A DNA stretch of 64,000 bases from contig NC_060110.1 of assembly GCF_021155765.1 (NCBI RefSeq), positions 248,001 to 312,000 of the forward strand. Reading direction: 5' to 3'. Both the position numbers and the translations under genes were made by a program. Below the pieces are notes generated by a model that saw only the letters and a program-made list of their open reading frames with translations, was not told where the DNA came from and made no database searches. Of the stretch, positions 19,487 to 30,519 are shown in pieces (the first letter of the stretch is position 1; the number at the start of each line of letters is the position of its first letter). Origin of the DNA: Diprion similis (Eukaryota > Arthropoda > Insecta > Hymenoptera > Diprionidae).

Positions 19487-21110
19487 CGGCCATCTAATAC
19501 TATAACAAACGAGCTCCGCCTGCATGTATACGACAAAAAGACAAACCAGCAGTTTCTGATAGACTCTGGATCGGTTTTTTCTCTCGTACCTTCCAACAAA
19601 TTTCGCAACCACGAAGCACAAGATTATCTCACTCTTTTCGCTGCTAACTCCACTCAAATTCCAACATTTGGCAAGAGAGACCTCAACCTAGATCTGAGTC
19701 TCCGCAGATGCTTCTCCTGGCCATTTGTAATCGCTGATGTAGCCACTGCTATCATTGGAGCAGATTTCCTCACACATTACAACCTACTCATTGACCTAAA
19801 GAACCAGAGACTCATCGACTCAACCACAGGACTCACTTCCAAGGGAGAAATCCTTCAAGCTCAACACGTCAACGTTTCGACTATCATTCTTCCAATGCCT
19901 TTCTCTGATCTTCTTTCAAAATACATCAAAATCACTAAGCCTTCACCCAAATTCAATTTCAAACAATCTGAATTTGCACACAGAATCACCACAGGTCCGC
20001 CAATCGGAGATAGATTCAGGAAGATTTCTGGCACGAAGGCTGCTGCAGCTAAAGCCGAGATCAACGGCCTGCTAGATGCTGGTGTTCTGAGGCCCTCACG
20101 CAGTCCGTGGGCAAGCCCAATACACGTCGTTCCGAAGAAAAATGGGAAATTCAGACTTTGTAGAGACTACAGAAAACTAAACGCTGTCACCGTACCTGAC
20201 AGATACCAACCTCCACTCGTTCAAGATGTTTTTCCAGCCTTTAATGGCAAATCAATCTTCACTACACTCAACCTTCAGAAATCATACCACCAAATTCCTA
20301 TGCATGAAGATGACATCGAATCATGTCTTCAGAGGTCTCGACTTCGTTTTTGTCTACGTCGATGACATTTTGGTCATGTCAGAGAACGAACAACACCACC
20401 AACACCCACAACAGGTATTCGACAGACTAAAAGAACACCACCTTTCAATCAATGTCCAAAAATGCAAGTTTGTTTGTTCAGAAGTCAACTTTCTTGGTTT
20501 TAAGATCAACGCCGAAGGATACTCTCCAACTACCGACCGAGCTGAAAAGATAACTAACTTCCCCAAACCTTCGACAGTCATGGAGCTCAGAAGATTCCTG
20601 GCAATGATCAACTACTACAGAAAATCTCTTTCTCGATTGGCGCAGCATCAAGCACCTCTCAACGACTACCTCAAGAAGTCCAAAAAGAACGACAAAACTC
20701 CAATCCCTTGGACAACCGAAACTGAAACTGCTTTCACAACCTGTAAAGAAAGCCTCGCCTCGATCACCCTACTAAAATATCCTGCAACCAACGCTCAGCT
20801 ACGCCTAGCTACTGATGCGTCTACGACAGCCATTGGAGCCTCACTGAAACAAGAAGAAGATGGTTTATGGCAACCGATAAGTTTCTTCTCATGGAAATTG
20901 AGTGACACCGAAAAACGATACTCAACCTATGATCGAGAACTACTGGCAGTTTTCGCAGCTATCAAACATTTCGAGTACCTACTAGAAGGCCGCCCCTTTG
21001 TTATTCACACTGACCACAAGCCTCTCACACACGCCTTCAAACAAAAACCTCACAAAGCCTCGGATCGACAATTGAGACAACTAGAATACATCTCGCAATT
21101 CTTCATGTGA
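19487..21110 (+). pseudogene. pol: Protease, RT and RNase H of CsRn1-like element, with RT deletion
   Basis: The protease active site FLIDSGSVFS is near 19553-19582, in the frame that becomes the RT N-terminal half (open to 20365). RT shows the VVPKKNGKFRLCRDY block near 20128. The motif A position reads TLNLQKSYHQIP, so the usual catalytic aspartate is asparagine here. At about 20322-20345 the sequence jumps directly from the segment after motif A to the one just before FVYVDDILVM, so a block normally of several dozen codons is missing and the frame changes. The second frame (to 21110) has YVDD, the thumb and RNase H (ATDASTTAIGA, YDRELLAVFA, HTDHKPLTHA). The RT cannot be functional. Confidence 0.87.
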
Positions 21111-21893
21111 AAGGTGAAGAAAACGTGGTAGCAGATGCACTGTCGCGAATCAACACAATTGAGGTGCCCACGAAACTAAGCCCTCAAGAAATTCAACAAA
21201 ACGATCCTGAATTGCAAGACCTACTCAATAATCAAGACCAAACATCACTCCAACTTCAGGAACTTTCTGTCGAACCCGACGTCAAAATCTACTGTCAAAT
21301 CTCTGGTAACCGTGTAAAACCATACTTACCTCTTTCTCTCCGTCGGACCGCCTTCGATGTCGTACACAACCTTGCACACCCAAGCAACCGCAACACCTCT
21401 CGTGAACTTCGTGAACGGTATACCTGGCCTGGAATTGAAAAAGATGCTACAAAATGGGCACGTGAATGCATAGCCTGCCAGAAAGCCAAAATCCAAAGAC
21501 ACAACAAAATCAAACTAAATCACATCCAAGTTCCTGATAACAGATTCAGCCACATCCATATCGATATCATCATACTTCCAGCAGTCAACGGCTATCGGTA
21601 CTTTTTAACTATAATTGATCTTTTCTCCAGATGGCTGGATGCTATTCCTCTTGAAGATATTAGAGCAGAAACACTTACCAAAGCACTGTTCGCACACTGG
21701 ATTTCTCGCTTCGGTACTCCAATCAAAATCATTTCTGACCAAGGAAGCGAATTTGAGTCCGCTCTCTTTCAATCGCTTACACAAGCAATCGGAGCACAAA
21801 AACACAGGACGTCGGCGTATCATCCACAATCAAATGGCATCGTTGAACGTTCGCACAGAACCCTCAAAAGCGCACTCATGTGCTCATCAGAAC

Positions 21894-24795
21894 TAGAGAT
21901 GTAAAAATACCGGTATTAAGATTCTCGGTAAAATTACCAAATAAATACCGTAATTTTACCGTAAATTGACGTCATTTTTTTTCCATCTAATTTTGTGTTG
22001 TAAAATTACGGTCACAATTTTTTTAGTCATTTTACGGTAAAAATAGGTTAACACCGCCTTAGGCTAAGCTAAGCATAAGTTAATTTTTTTCCACCAAAAA
22101 GCAATATAACATTCACAGCTAATTATGAATAGATTGATAAATTTATTATAGTTTCATCACAAAAATATATGCCTAAAAAAATCATTTTTAGATTTCTTAG
22201 TTTTTCTTAGAATTTTTTATCAGAATATTCTTCTTAGATTAATTATGTATTTTGAGATTTAACAAGATAAAAATATGTATTATATAATAACGGCAGTTCA
22301 ATAATCTCTGATAATTAATAATATTAGGAACTGAGTTCTTGAGTATCGTTTCAGTCTTTTTTTTTTCTCATTTCTATATCTCGCAAATCAAATTTCCGTT
22401 TCGATGTTTTCCATTTCTTCGTCGGGCTCTCCATCTCGTGCTTCATCTTGATCTTGAACGAAGTCTTCTTCAGGTTCAGATGATTCAACATTTAACTCGT
22501 GCACATCTGATATCGGAGCTGCTCTCAGTTTGCGTTTGTGCGTCTTTTTACCTTGCAGAGCTAAATTGTGGGCAATATAGGTCAACATGCCTGCACGTTT
22601 TTTTGTCAAGCGGTTACGCTTTGTCGAATGAATCCATCCATAGGTACTGAAAGAACGCTCGATTGCAGCCGATGTGGGTGGCAAATTCAAAATTGCGACA
22701 CTGATTTTGCTCAAGCAAGTTTTATTACAGATTCCTTTCCACCAGTTAACAGCGGATGTTACGGAAATGGCTCTTTGCACGTAGTTCTTACTCCAGACTC
22801 CTTGATCGATCATATAGTCAGCGAGTTCAGCCGGAACTTGATTGTCGTCCAACTCGAATTTTATTGCTAATTCGAAAATAAGTTGGTTACCTGCCATAGA
22901 TTCTTCGTTGGTCAAGCGTTTACCCTTGTACCCTGGGTCCAAAATATTTGCCGCGAAATGGATTGGATGGATCGCCATATCACGTCGTTTTTTAGCGCAG
23001 ACATAACTTTTTCAGTTTCCGCGACGGGAAGAGGACGCAGAGTCGACATCTCTAGTTTCTAGTAGAAAACTTCAGGAACCAAACTAAGCTTTGGTTCATC
23101 GCTTTCCAACTGACTAATCCACATACCGATCGGTTTGAAAAGAATAAGCATTTTGTTGAGTAGAATCCAAAATTCTTCTCCGAGAACAACTAATTTCGTA
23201 TCTCGTTTCCAATACGGTTGAGCTTTCGGCAAAATCGCGAGTGCTTGAAGATTATGTTTGTTCTGCTGCAAACTTTCGAAGCAGTGAATGATGTATCCAA
23301 ATCAAGTCTTTACAGGTAACTTGAGAGTCGTTCGTATTGCGGTCTCGTCTTCCTTTTGGACGTCAGCGAATAAGGCTGAAATTACATGACCATCTTTGAT
23401 TTCTCTCACTATCGCCGCTGCGTTTTTGATGAGATGTACAACCACTGGCTGAGCTGCGATATCCTTAATTAACAAATTAGGAATATGAGCGATGCAACCG
23501 TAAAACGCAATCTTGTGAGCCGCGTACTGATTGTCCAATATTTTCCAAGCTCTCTTCATAGCAGCCGCATTGTCAGTACAGACACCGAGAACTTTATTAG
23601 CATCAATTTTCTTGATTACCTCACTCATCTTTGTTGCTATGAATTCTGCCGTTTTTGAGTTGGCCTCAGTTGAGATAATTTCAAAGAATACTGGATCCGG
23701 TGTAGTCACGATGAAGTTGATAATACCCTCGTTTCTAATATTGCTCCATCCATCGCATTGAATGCCCACGGTTGGAGCAGATACCACTTTTTCCTTGACA
23801 CCATTTTTGACTTTCTCATGAGCATTATCGAGCAGAGGATTCGATAATTCATATCTCGTTGGTAATTTCAAGGAAGGGCGAGCTGCCGCGAAGAACTCTT
23901 GCCAGTAAACGTTCTCCGTAACAGAGAGAGGAGTACCCGATGCAAATATTGCCAATGCAAGCTGACTTTGAAGATTTTTTTGTTTTCACTCTTAGTTATA
24001 GTATCACAGAATTTTAATACCGAGTCAGACTCCTTACTTTTCTGTCGGTTTAATTTGCTTGTCGCAGTTGATAGGCTTGTGCCGGCAGCCACGATATCCT
24101 CAACGACGAAAGAATTTTCGCTGCGACTGGTCTCTGCTGAGCGACTAGAGTGACGGCGACGGTGTTGTCCTTCTCTATTGCGTCTGCTGTGCTTTGCCGG
24201 TGATTTGAGAAAATCTTTCAATTTTTGTGGGCAACTTTTACAACCGTTTTTGAGGTGCTTTACCATCCTTGTGACGTTTAGAACGTATTTTTTTTTACAA
24301 TGATTGCAGACATACTGCGTTATTTTTTGATTCGGCTGAATGCCGGACACTGTGAAGTGTTTTTTTACAAGGGCCTGTGTCCGCATCGTCTGTTTGGAAG
24401 GAGGTTGAAAATGCATTTTAAAGTAAACATTATAAATAATAAGACGGTGAATTTCGAACCCAAACATTTCTAACCTCTCATTCGTGTCTGTCGACGTCGA
24501 CCCAAATCTCGAACCCGCCAACGCTAACCAACAATCTACCGTAGTTATTACAACAGAAACCTTATTCACATTTCTACGAAAACAGACAAGACATTTTCAA
24601 GCTGATTGAATTTTCGCATTACTTACGAAATTATCGCACAATCAGAATATTAGAATATTAGAATTGCGAGATCTCGCGTGAGATGGCGCTAGCATGTGTG
24701 TGACCAATGTGGTAATTTTTTCGCCGTCACGTTACCGGTTTGTGACGGTAAAAATACAGTAAATTTACCGGTCACGTTTACCATTTACATCTCTA
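21894..24795 (-). mobile_element. hAT transposon with BED finger, TSD ATCAGAAC
   Basis: Ends are TAGAGATGTAAA at 21894 and its inverse TTTACATCTCTA ending at 24795. The 8-bp duplication ATCAGAAC is perfect (21886-21893 and 24796-24803). Size is 2902 bp. Subterminal regions on both sides are rich in short TTTACCG/CGGTAAA motifs (21910-22030, 24712-24785), possible transposase binding sites. The transposase lies on the minus strand and is broken. The 3' LTR of the host element lies beyond, intact. Confidence 0.95.
22388..24414 (-). pseudogene. hAT transposase (BED finger, DUF659, dimerisation domain), broken
   Basis: Three main frames are read on the minus strand. The N-terminal part (24414 down to about 23868) has a BED zinc finger (YVCNHCKKKY ... 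H...C near 24230-24310). The middle (23955-23302) has the DUF659-type core: IQCDGWSNIRNEG near 23760 and GVCTDNAAAMKRAW near 23570. A short piece (23271-23059) continues it. The C-terminal part (22978-22388) has the hAT dimerisation motif LPPTSAAIERSFSTYG near 22640-22685 and ends in an acidic tail. Frame changes and stops separate the parts, so no full protein can be made. Confidence 0.9.
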
Positions 24796-25336
24796 ATCAG
24801 AACCATGGCTAGAAATGCTTCCACATATCCTACTGGGACTCAGAACTTGCTTCAAAGAAGATCTACAAACAACACCGGCAGAACTACTATATGGCATGAC
24901 GCTATGGATTCATGGAGATTTCTTTCTACAAATCTTCGTAGAAAAACACCGGACAATCATGCGGGCTCTGCGCCCAACTTCAACTGCACACCACAACAAA
25001 GCGAAGATGTTCATTCTCATGCCTTCATTCGCTCTGACCACGTTAAAAAACCTCTTGAACCGCCATACAATGGTCCCTACGAAATTCTCAGAAGGATCAC
25101 GGACCGATTCTACATAATCAATGTAGACGGCACTGACAAAAACATATCAAACGATAGACTGAAACCCGCCTATATCAACAAGACTGATAACATAGTACCT
25201 GACAATGAGAAGAAGCACTTCGACCTCAACAACCACATCACTGAACATCAAATATGGACCAGCCAAGACGCACCTACAAAAGCGTCAAATTTAAAACGCC
25301 CGCTTAACCTTTCTCGTCAGAAGGAGGGGGAGTGGT

Positions 25337-25574
25337 TGTGGCGGAAGCAGTGCGACGCCACTGCCATTGGTTGGCAACACTGATACCCGCTACTGCGGAA
25401 ACTATACACCTTTACGTTGGCAATAAAAAAAAACAAGAGTCTTCTACTTACTTCCTTCCTACCGCTACAAGTGTGGCATCATCATTACGTACCTGTAAAA
25501 TAAAGAAATAAATTTATATAGAAAGTTAACCTACATAACATGTTTCGTTACTGATCACTCGAGAGAAGACTACA
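25337..25574 (+). repeat. 3' LTR of CsRn1-like element
   Basis: 238 bp, TGTGGCGGAA...GAAGACTACA, preceded by a purine tract at 25321-25335. It differs from the 5' LTR at about 19 sites by eye. Confidence 0.9.
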
Positions 25575-25765
25575 TATTCAGGTCTCCCGTGCTCGCGCCG
25601 TCACAAGAGGCCCCGCTCGAGAGTATGTAAGTCAAGATGGTGACAAGCGAGGAGAATGCATGCTGGTCGTCTCTCCGTCGTATACAATAAACAAGATTTA
25701 AAAAAAATTAAGTGAGTTCGAGTTTTCTAAGCCCCTCTCGAATCGACCAATCAACATTTCAAACA

Positions 25766-26432
25766 GAGACGAGATAGACAGGAATTCGACATTTTTCAAC
25801 GGATTTTGGCTATTTATGAATCAAACCTGAAATTCTCGCGTGGGTTTGACAGACTTGCAGACACTCAGCTGCCCCGCACTAAAAAATCAGAAAAAAGTTG
25901 GTATTCGGCTGAGAAAACCTCGATTCTCGTTGTTCCTGACCGTTCCGACCAAGTTACGATAAAAACCTGAAATTCTTGGAAGCGTTTGTCAGACTTGCAA
26001 ACACTTAGGTCAGCCCAGTAGAAGAATTGAAGATATCTCGATTTGGAGACGAGATAGCCTGGAATTCTACATTTTTCAACGGATTTCGGCTATTTATAAA
26101 TCGAACCTGAAATTCTTGCGTAGGTTCGACCGAGTTGCAGACACTCAGCTGCCCCGCACCAAAAAATCAGAAAAATATTGGTATTCGGCTGAGAAAACCT
26201 CGATTCTCGTCGTTCCTGACCTTACTGACCAAGTGACTGAGTTCGACTAAGTTGCAGTTACTCAGCCAGCCCGCACCAAAAAATCAGCAAAATGTTGGTA
26301 ATCAGCCCGGAAAACGACAATTTTCGAAGTTTTTCGACCGATCTGACCAAGGGACGATTAATATAAAAAATTCTAGAATGGGTTCGTTAGGCTTGCGAAC
26401 ACTTGGGGCAGCTCAGCAGAAATATTCAAGAT
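25766..26432. repeat. Satellite block 2, with switch between two monomer subtypes
   Basis: About 2.3 monomers. The first two carry ACATTTTTCAACGGATTT as in block 1. Near 26233 the sequence jumps within the monomer (GACCAAGTGACTGAGTTCGACT) and the remainder resembles the block 3 subtype (GTAATCAGCC, TTTTTCGACCGATCTGACC). The block ends near 26432 against LTR-like sequence of gypsy-3. Confidence 0.85.
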
Positions 26433-26640
26433 TTCGTAGTGGTTTATAATATCAAACCACCTTATCTGATGTAATAACATTTATTAACCAGAAACCATTG
26501 CACAAAGCATACACACGTCATTCCGCCATTCTCTATAGACTGTCTCCTGTTTGGAGCCTACCGGATCAGGCACCTACAGTTCGGCAATCCTGACAGAAGT
26601 TCGTCTCGAGCTCAGCTAACAGTTTACATCGATATCATAT
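26433..26640 (-). repeat. Putative 3' LTR of gypsy-3
   Basis: On the minus strand it carries GAGACGAACTTCTGTCAGG and an AATAAA near 26480. The first of these matches the LTR-like segment at 45458-45740 (34 of about 41 bases by eye around 26580 and 45709), which lies downstream of a related integrase. Both border satellite blocks. I could not find a matching 5' LTR for gypsy-3, so the call rests on similarity and place. Confidence 0.4.
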
Positions 26641-26649
26641 ATAAGAGAA

Positions 26650-27654
26650 CTAGGGGCTCCGCCCCTGCGCGCTTCCCGCGCCAACCCCGGGTCGGCGCTT
26701 CGCGCCTCGAAGATTGTTTTATTTATGTAATCATCATTTGTCTTTGTTTAAATTCATGTTGGTAATCTATATTCTTCTACGATATGAAAATCATTATCCG
26801 TTGCTTTTATGTGCATATCACAGTGAACTCAAGTATATCCTTGATTTAAAGCATTTCCAGTTTAACCCTCCTAAGAATCTTTTTTTTTTTCATTGTTATG
26901 ATAAAGTAATCAGTCTAATTTTTTTTTCTTTTTATCGAGAAAAGCAACATATAATATCATTTAAAAATTCGCTGCGGATATATCAACTAATTCTAAAAAA
27001 ATGATATCTAACCCTTTTTTCACCCCCTTGAGTGTCAAATTTATAAAAACGCTATAAGTACTTTTAAGGTATGGAGATAAGAACCCGTTTGAACGAAATA
27101 CCAAGTCAATATCTCATCGTGTCTCGGAGATATCTATGAATCCGTTACAATAATAACGGTTAACCCCTTTCCACCCCCTTATGAGCCAAATCTAAAAAAA
27201 ACGCTATAAGTACTTATGAGGTATTTATATTATGAACTGTTTGAAGCAACAACCGAATCTATATCTCATCGGGTTGTGGAGATATCTACGAATCCTTATG
27301 AATCACGTTTAACGGTTTTTCACCCCCCCCCCCCCCCCCCCCCCCCCGTTAAAATCACGATCACCTGCTTTTCAACCCCTTATTGTCTAAATTTCTGAAA
27401 ACGCAGAAAGTACTTTTTAGGTATTTATATTATGAACTGTTCGAATCAATAACCAGGTCGATGTCTCATCTGTGTACGGAGATATCTTCTAATCCTTAAA
27501 AATCACGTTTAACCACTTTTCACCCCCTTAGGGTTCGAATTTCTAAAAATCGCTTCTTAGTGGGTGCTTACGTTCCGAGGTGAATATGCATCCTAAATTT
27601 CAATTTTCTATGTCAAGGGGTTTGGGCTGTACGTTGATCGTACTTGTTCCTTTA
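26650..27654 (-). mobile_element. Possible Helitron-like fragment with GC hairpins and tandem repeats
   Basis: At 26651-26712, AT-rich DNA changes abruptly to three short GC-rich hairpins in a row (GGGGCTCCGCCCC, GCGCGCTTCCCGCGC, GGCGCTTCGCGCC). On the minus strand the block ends GGGGCGGAGCCCCTAG followed by T, resembling a Helitron 3' end (hairpin then CTAG, insertion before T). To the right are about four tandem copies of a 150-bp unit. No Rep/helicase coding is seen and the 5' end is not defined, so this could be another repeat family. The single 60-residue ORF at 27216 is poly-proline from a C run and is not a gene. Confidence 0.35.
27003..27560. repeat. Tandem repeat, about 150-bp unit, four copies, with poly-C expansion
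   Basis: Units are marked by TAACCxCTTTTCACCCCCTT at about 27009, 27161, 27310, 27372 and 27510, and by AACGCTATAAGTACTT, ATCTCATCG and GGAGATATCTA. A run of 25 C (27323-27347) replaces the CACCCCCTT position in one unit, suggesting slippage. Confidence 0.75.
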
Positions 27655-27656
27655 TA

Positions 27657-28064
27657 CAGGGTGTCTCTAAATTGCCTCCCACGGACTAGCCAGCGTGATA
27701 CGTCGCTAAAATCCAACCGACAATTTCTTTACCGGAACCTCGTACGACGCATAGTTTTTGAATTATAAGCGATAGCGCTAGGCCAATCCGAGTACAGCTT
27801 TTCTTCTGGATTTGCCGCCACGGAAATTGCCACTTTGTTTGTCTCGGTAAATTATGATTATTTTTTTACGAATTAAATATCGGCACCGCTAGCGACCAGT
27901 ATTGTCGCCGCGGTATTGTTGCCGCGGTCCGCGGTGCTAGCCGCACTATCGCTTATAATTCAAAAACTATGCGTCGTACGAGGCTCCGGTAAAGAAATTG
28001 TCGGTTGGATTTTAGCGACTTATCAAGCTGGCTAGTCCGTGGGAGGCAATTTAGAGACACCCTG
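27657..28064. mobile_element. MITE with about 130-bp inverted repeats, TSD TA
   Basis: Arms start CAGGGTGTCTCTAAATTGCC on both sides and extend inward through CGTACGACGCATAGTTTTTG and CTTATAATTC. TA flanks both ends (27655-27656, 28065-28066). The 408-bp unit has no ORF. A TA duplication and CAGGGTGT ends fit a Tc1/mariner-type non-autonomous element, though other families share such ends. Confidence 0.85.
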
Positions 28065-28066
28065 TA

Positions 28067-28440
28067 CATGGAGATTAACGAACATATCCTCTACATACAT
28101 CATACAATCGTGACAGGAAACTTAATTACTTAATTAACAAAAGCAAGACTTAATGATAAGCTAAGTAAATATTCAGCACATATTCAAACACATTTTCTTA
28201 CGAATATAGAACTTGAACTTATTTTCTACTGTTACACGAATTTTGGTTGTTTCGACTTAGAGTACTCGTACCATACTACTCAATTAATTATAAGATGTGA
28301 GCTTTAAGGTAATCAGGTAAGTATCAGGTAAAGTAATTCCATATATTTCATTTTTATTTTATAGTATATAATTCTTTAATCATGTATTTTATATCTATTT
28401 GTTTTCAGCGAGTCAGCCATGGACGAAGATTGACCGACTC
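28067..28440. other. AT-rich non-coding 3' end of gypsy-3
   Basis: No ORF or repeat is recognised. By analogy with gypsy-4, where about 270 bp separate integrase and LTR, this is probably the 3' untranslated part of gypsy-3. Confidence 0.4.
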
Positions 28441-29625
28441 CTAGGTACCCACATATGGCCTCTGAGCATTTTGAAAACCCTGTCTATCTGCAACATCGTA
28501 CTGATTGTTTCTGAGGACTCTGGTTATTTCATACGGACCTTTAAACCGAGGTATTAGTTTCTTTGAGGTACCTGGTGTGCTATCGAAGTTTCTCACTAAA
28601 ACTAGATCTTCCTTGTTATACACGTAAGGTGTCTTATGCCTCTTATCATAAGCACGTTTTGTTCAGCCTGAGCTTGCGTGATTTTTTGAGCAGCCTGTGC
28701 ACGAACGTCAACCAGATTACGGTTGTCACTGATGTTCTCTAGCTCGACCATCTCTCTCAAACTATCTGGGACGGTGCCTCGTTGTTTGATACCAAATAAT
28801 AATTGACTAGGTGAGTTTTTGGTAGTTCTGCTTATTGTATTGTTCATTGCATATTCTACTTCTCCTAACACTGGTTACTATCGCTTTCCACCTGTGTGGT
28901 CGTGAGCTTAGCATGCATTGGAGCTAAATCTCGGTTAACACGTTCTACCTGCCCATTTGCCTGTGGTGAACCCGAAGCTATCTTTATATGTTTGATACGG
29001 TATTCCTGTATAAAAGCTTCGAATTCCGCAGATGTGAAAGTGCTTCCGCGATCGGATATAATTATTCTAGGACTACTATAATTATTAAAATATTGTTTCA
29101 GGTAAATAATAGCTTCTTTAGAGCATGTCGTTTTAGTCGCATAAAGGCGAACAAATTATGTGAACGCGTCAATAATCAAGAAAATATATTTTTTTACCAC
29201 CACTCGATGATCCACCGGTCCGAAATGATCAATATGTATCATTTGAAAGGGTTCATTCCCTTTGGGTATCGAATTTAGATAGCCTTCTTTCCTCCCTGTG
29301 GACGGAGAGAAAGAAATACATCTAAGACAATGACTTACGTGATCGTCGGACTTAACTCGTAACTGGGGAATCCAATAAGTTCGCTTTATATTCTCCATCA
29401 TTTTCTGGACCCCAACATGTCCCATTTCATTATTATAATGAAACAATACATGGTTTTCCGTTATAGCGGGAACTAGGAAAAGACTGTCTCTTCCTTTTTT
29501 TTTTGTACACAAGTCCATTTCGCAATTCGAATTAAGGATCGTCTGCTTTCTCAAGTTTTTGTATAACCTTTTGAATTTTTTTATCTTTGTTTTGTAAAAT
29601 CATTAGATTCCACTCGAACGGGTCG
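28441..29625 (-). pseudogene. pol: gypsy-3 integrase
   Basis: On the minus strand the zinc-binding part is at 29554-29300 (FHYNNEMGHVGVQ, CLRCISF), the first aspartate in IHIDHFGP near 29230, the second in IISDRGSTF near 29060 and the glutamate in NGQVERVNR near 28940. The C-terminal half (28871-28441) has the LLFGIKQRG segment and GPYEITRVLRNNQYDV. A stop lies near the start of this piece (about 29540), another before 29156, and the frame changes twice more. The first codons after 29633 connect to the RNase H tail across the hAT insertion. Confidence 0.85.
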
Positions 29626-30519
29626 TCTTCGACCAGCGCCGGCGACTTTCGTATGGAGTATATGGAGAACTCCATACCCAGAATAACTCAGGGTATGGAA
29701 TTCCACACCCAGAATTATGTAGATGCGGTACGAAAAAATCACGGTTTTCAAATTTATTATTGCCGATTGCACATTGCGCGTCGGTAAGAAAGTACAAACC
29801 CGTCGAGCAAATTTTGTGTATATCATATTTCATATTAGTTACAATTCTCTCCACGCGCGCTGCGGACTCACTTCTGCCCGCCATAGTGCGGTGCCTTTAA
29901 ACCTTTCTGTGTGGAGAAGTTGTGTGTTTGTGTGCCTCATTGTGAAGCGAAGAGAAGGATAGCGAACTCAACCAAACTTTGATTCGGTATGGATAAGTTT
30001 GTAGTAGAGAGAGAAAGAAATGGCCAGGTGTTGCAACCGGTGATCCGGTTCCTGAAGCCGGCAGTTCGAAATCTCAATTTTCTAGAGAACGACCGTTGGT
30101 CGAGTCCCTGTGTGAAAATCCCGATTCAGAGAAATAAAATAAGGAAATCGAAAATAAAAAAGGTAGGTATATAGATTGATTTTATGAAATTCGAATGATT
30201 CATAATTTTCTCTTTTTCACTTTTTCAATGAAATTTCAGCTCATTGGCTCCTAAATTTATATTATCAGAAATGGAGTAATTTGAAATTCGTATACTTATT
30301 ATTTCAATTCCACACGGTTTTTGGGCGTTGCAAGATGCTGCTGGCTGGTAATTGGTAATGCTCAAATTGAAAATTAAAACGAAAGAATAGAAATAATTAA
30401 TAGGTTCTGAGTGAATGAAGAGTATGTTTTAATCTTTAGAAGAAATTAGATTTTATACCAGCCAGATATTGTTTTTGTTTCGAGAATATCCGCGTCCACG
30501 GCACTGAACGTACGATTTT

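Larger units (their letters stand above)
21107..25329 (+). pseudogene. pol: Integrase of CsRn1-like element, split by a hAT transposon
   Basis: The first part (21107-21893) has the end of the RNase H/linker (VVADALSRI), the zinc-binding H-H-C-C pattern (HNLAHPSN ... CIACQK, 21367-21485) and the catalytic core: IHIDII near 21560, ISDQGSEF near 21735 and NGIVERSH near 21835. At 21893 it is cut by the hAT element. The remainder resumes at 24804 with the TPAELLYGMTLW region and then a C-terminal GPYEILRR segment near 25075, in more than one frame. The C-terminal frame runs on to the polypurine tract (AAGGAGGGGGAGTGG, 25321-25335) before the 3' LTR. Confidence 0.88.
18156..25574 (+). mobile_element. 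CsRn1-like Ty3/gypsy element, old and broken
   Basis: Two 238-bp LTRs (18156-18393, 25337-25574) differ at about 19 places by eye, roughly 8%. The primer site TGGTGACCCGGACC next to the 5' LTR and a Gag with a C-H-C-C finger of the CYYHDRFG...C...C kind are hallmarks of the CsRn1 group, which primes from tryptophan tRNA. Gag, protease, RT, RNase H and integrase are present but carry frameshifts and an RT deletion, and a hAT transposon splits integrase. The flanks (TATG left, TATT right) may be a 4-bp duplication with one change. Confidence 0.88.
18111..25765. mobile_element. Solo LTR in the satellite, split by a CsRn1-like element; TSD GAGAC
   Basis: It starts TGTTCAGTATGACG at 18111 and ends TTTCAAACA at 25765, flanked by GAGAC (18106-18110) and GAGAC (25766-25770). 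The satellite monomer continues across it without loss. After removing the nested gypsy element (18156-25574) the LTR is about 236 bp. The right part has LTR-style features (ATACAATAAACAAG near 25682 as a possible polyadenylation signal). I see no internal region, so it is a solo LTR. Confidence 0.85.

Noticed and set aside
27216-27398. 60-residue ORF with polyproline
   Set aside because: It is made by the 25-base C run in a tandem repeat.
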